A stretch of DNA of 5,898 nt, taken from contig CAYPPG010000142.1 in assembly GCA_964412555.1 (NCBI GenBank), positions 1-5,898 of the forward strand. The letters are read 5' to 3'. Source of the stretch: CAYPPG01 sp964412555. Lineage in GTDB: Bacteria; Hinthialibacterota; Hinthialibacteria; Hinthialibacterales; Hinthialibacteraceae. Numbering within the stretch: the first letter of the stretch is position 1; every line of letters begins with the position of its first letter. Of the stretch, positions 5,221-5,898 are shown piece after piece. A program made the translations under genes and the position numbers. Below the pieces are notes generated by a model. It worked only from the letters and a program-made list of their open reading frames with translations. It was not told the DNA's origin and ran no database searches.

Positions 5221-5849
5221 CTACTTTGTCCGGGATGCAACACCACCTACAACCACCCGGAAACCTAAGTGGAGCCACGCGTCGTCGGGAGTGTGCCCGT
5301 TGCGGTACGCCGAACGCACGTCCCACGGAGTATTGCCCCAACAACCGCCGCGGACCACGCGGTACGAGCCAAATTGATTCGATTGATTTGCTGGATCACT
5401 CTCCGGTGTTCGCGAATAATATTCGTCATCATAATAATCCGTACACCATTCCCACACATTCCCGCTCATGTCATACAATCCAAAATCATTGGGAATCTTC
5501 AGTCCGACTGGCTGCGTTCCTTCTCCATCGGCGTGAGGATTTGTCCATTGACTTCTTTGTGCATTTTTTTCATACCAGCAATACTGTTTCATAATATTTT
5601 CTGCATCACTATCTCCCCAATAAAACCGCGTCATCGTTCCCGCCCGGCATGCATACTCCCACTCCGCCTCCGTCGGCAAACGATACCCATTCGCATTCAT
5701 GTTCGCTTCCCACGTCGATTCATTATAGACATTCGTCAATCCTTTCCTCTCACTCAATTCATTGCAAAACCTCACACAATCATACCATTCCACATAATAC
5801 ACCGGATGATCATCACCCACTCCATACGATCTCGATGGATTACTTATAA
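5221..5849 (-). pseudogene. 5'-truncated FGE-sulfatase protein, probable DGR target 2
   Basis: The C-terminal 209 or so codons of an FGE-sulfatase domain survive, beginning at SNPSRSYGVGDDHPVYYVEW, which aligns to SNPARSYGVGNDYPVYYVSW of target 1. The N-terminal part (signal peptide, linker, VMG motif) is absent. Upstream the frame runs into MPVQILGYII, encoded by a probable insertion sequence end, so an apparent start at 5874 is an artefact. Landmarks kept are RLPTEAEWEYACRAG, GLYDMSGNVWEW, RVVRGG, VRSA and GFRVV. Compared with target 1 it has an extra 17 or so residues between the YYVEW strand and RLPTEAEW (the region with SERKGLTNVYNESTWEANMN). From RLPTEAEW onward the two are near-identical outside two clusters of change. 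It would not be exported or translated normally, yet its 3' end carries a VR-like pattern. Whether the missing 5' part lies beyond the insertion sequence cannot be seen. Confidence 0.8.
5266..5430 (-). repeat. Candidate DGR variable repeat VR2
   Basis: This is the counterpart of 411-575. Several varied codons here match the likely unmutated template state or differ by a single base: AAT (5332-5334), AAC (5299-5301), and GAC at 5281-5283, 5284-5286 and 5320-5322. Frame, length and invariant codons are the same as in VR1, with no insertions or deletions across 165 bp. Confidence 0.72.
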
Positions 5850-5898
5850 TGTACCCCAAAATTTGGACAGGCATTTAAGGTGGGAAACCTCGAAGCCG
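5850..5898. mobile_element. Probable IS3-type insertion sequence end, running off the window
   Basis: Homology between the two FGE-sulfatase genes ends within a few bases of 5848. At 5850 the plus strand reads TGTACCCCAAAATTTGGACA, which resembles IS3-family (IS150-like) terminal repeats, typically TG..ACCCC.AAA..TTGGACA. Only 49 bp are visible and no transposase reading frame can be judged. The element's other end and any target duplication lie outside the window. Confidence 0.55.

Noticed and set aside
5221..5874. Treating target 2 as a complete 217-residue gene
   Set aside because: Its first residues come from the insertion sequence end, and the signal peptide and N-terminal third of the FGE-sulfatase domain are missing.
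1..5898. A template repeat inside the window
   Set aside because: I looked for a third copy of VR-invariant islands such as CGCCGAACGCAC, GTCCGGGATGCAAC and GCCGCGGACCACGCGG. They occur only in the two FGE-sulfatase genes, both in coding context, so neither copy is a stand-alone TR.

Overview
The window comes from an uncultured-type environmental bacterium with Gram-negative-style signal peptides and large secreted proteins joined by Thr/Pro-rich linkers. I cannot place it in a phylum. Every gene I can support is on the minus strand, so the reading order is right to left.

Layout from right to left: (1) 5850-5898, an edge resembling an IS3-type insertion sequence end. (2) 5221-5849, the 3' two thirds of an FGE-sulfatase (formylglycine-generating-enzyme fold) gene whose 5' end is lost at that edge. 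(3) 2151-5099, a 982-residue secreted protein with a long Pro/Thr linker, an FG-GAP/VCBS-type propeller and two C-terminal beta-sandwich-like modules. (4) 1755-2150, non-coding sequence with twin mini-hairpins. (5) 1491-1754, a small inverted-repeat-bounded segment holding a broken IS110-type transposase start. (6) 366-1466, an intact secreted FGE-sulfatase protein. (7) 29-253, a C-terminally shortened Avd-type four-helix-bundle protein. (8) Unexplained sequence at the left edge that supplies the Avd stop codon.

The central reading is that this is the target/accessory half of a diversity-generating retroelement (DGR). An Avd-like gene lies directly downstream of an FGE-sulfatase gene, which is a classic DGR target fold. 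Comparing the 3' ends of the two FGE-sulfatase genes shows 25 substitutions in 19 codons within a 165-bp stretch. All 19 codons change the amino acid, 24 of the 25 substitutions are at codon positions 1 or 2, and the other 36 codons are identical to the base. This is the pattern expected from adenine-directed mutagenesis of variable repeats (VR) copied from an Asn-codon-rich template repeat (TR). Similar hairpins follow both genes. No TR or reverse transcriptase is present in the window; they may lie beyond the left edge, lie elsewhere, or be lost.

Mobile-element damage is concentrated around the system: one target is decapitated, Avd is shortened, and an IS110 relic sits between the genes. 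The locus may therefore be an array of DGR targets that is partly decayed or served in trans. The large FG-GAP protein lies between the two targets on the same strand and shares their linker style, so it may be another surface component. That link is inference only.
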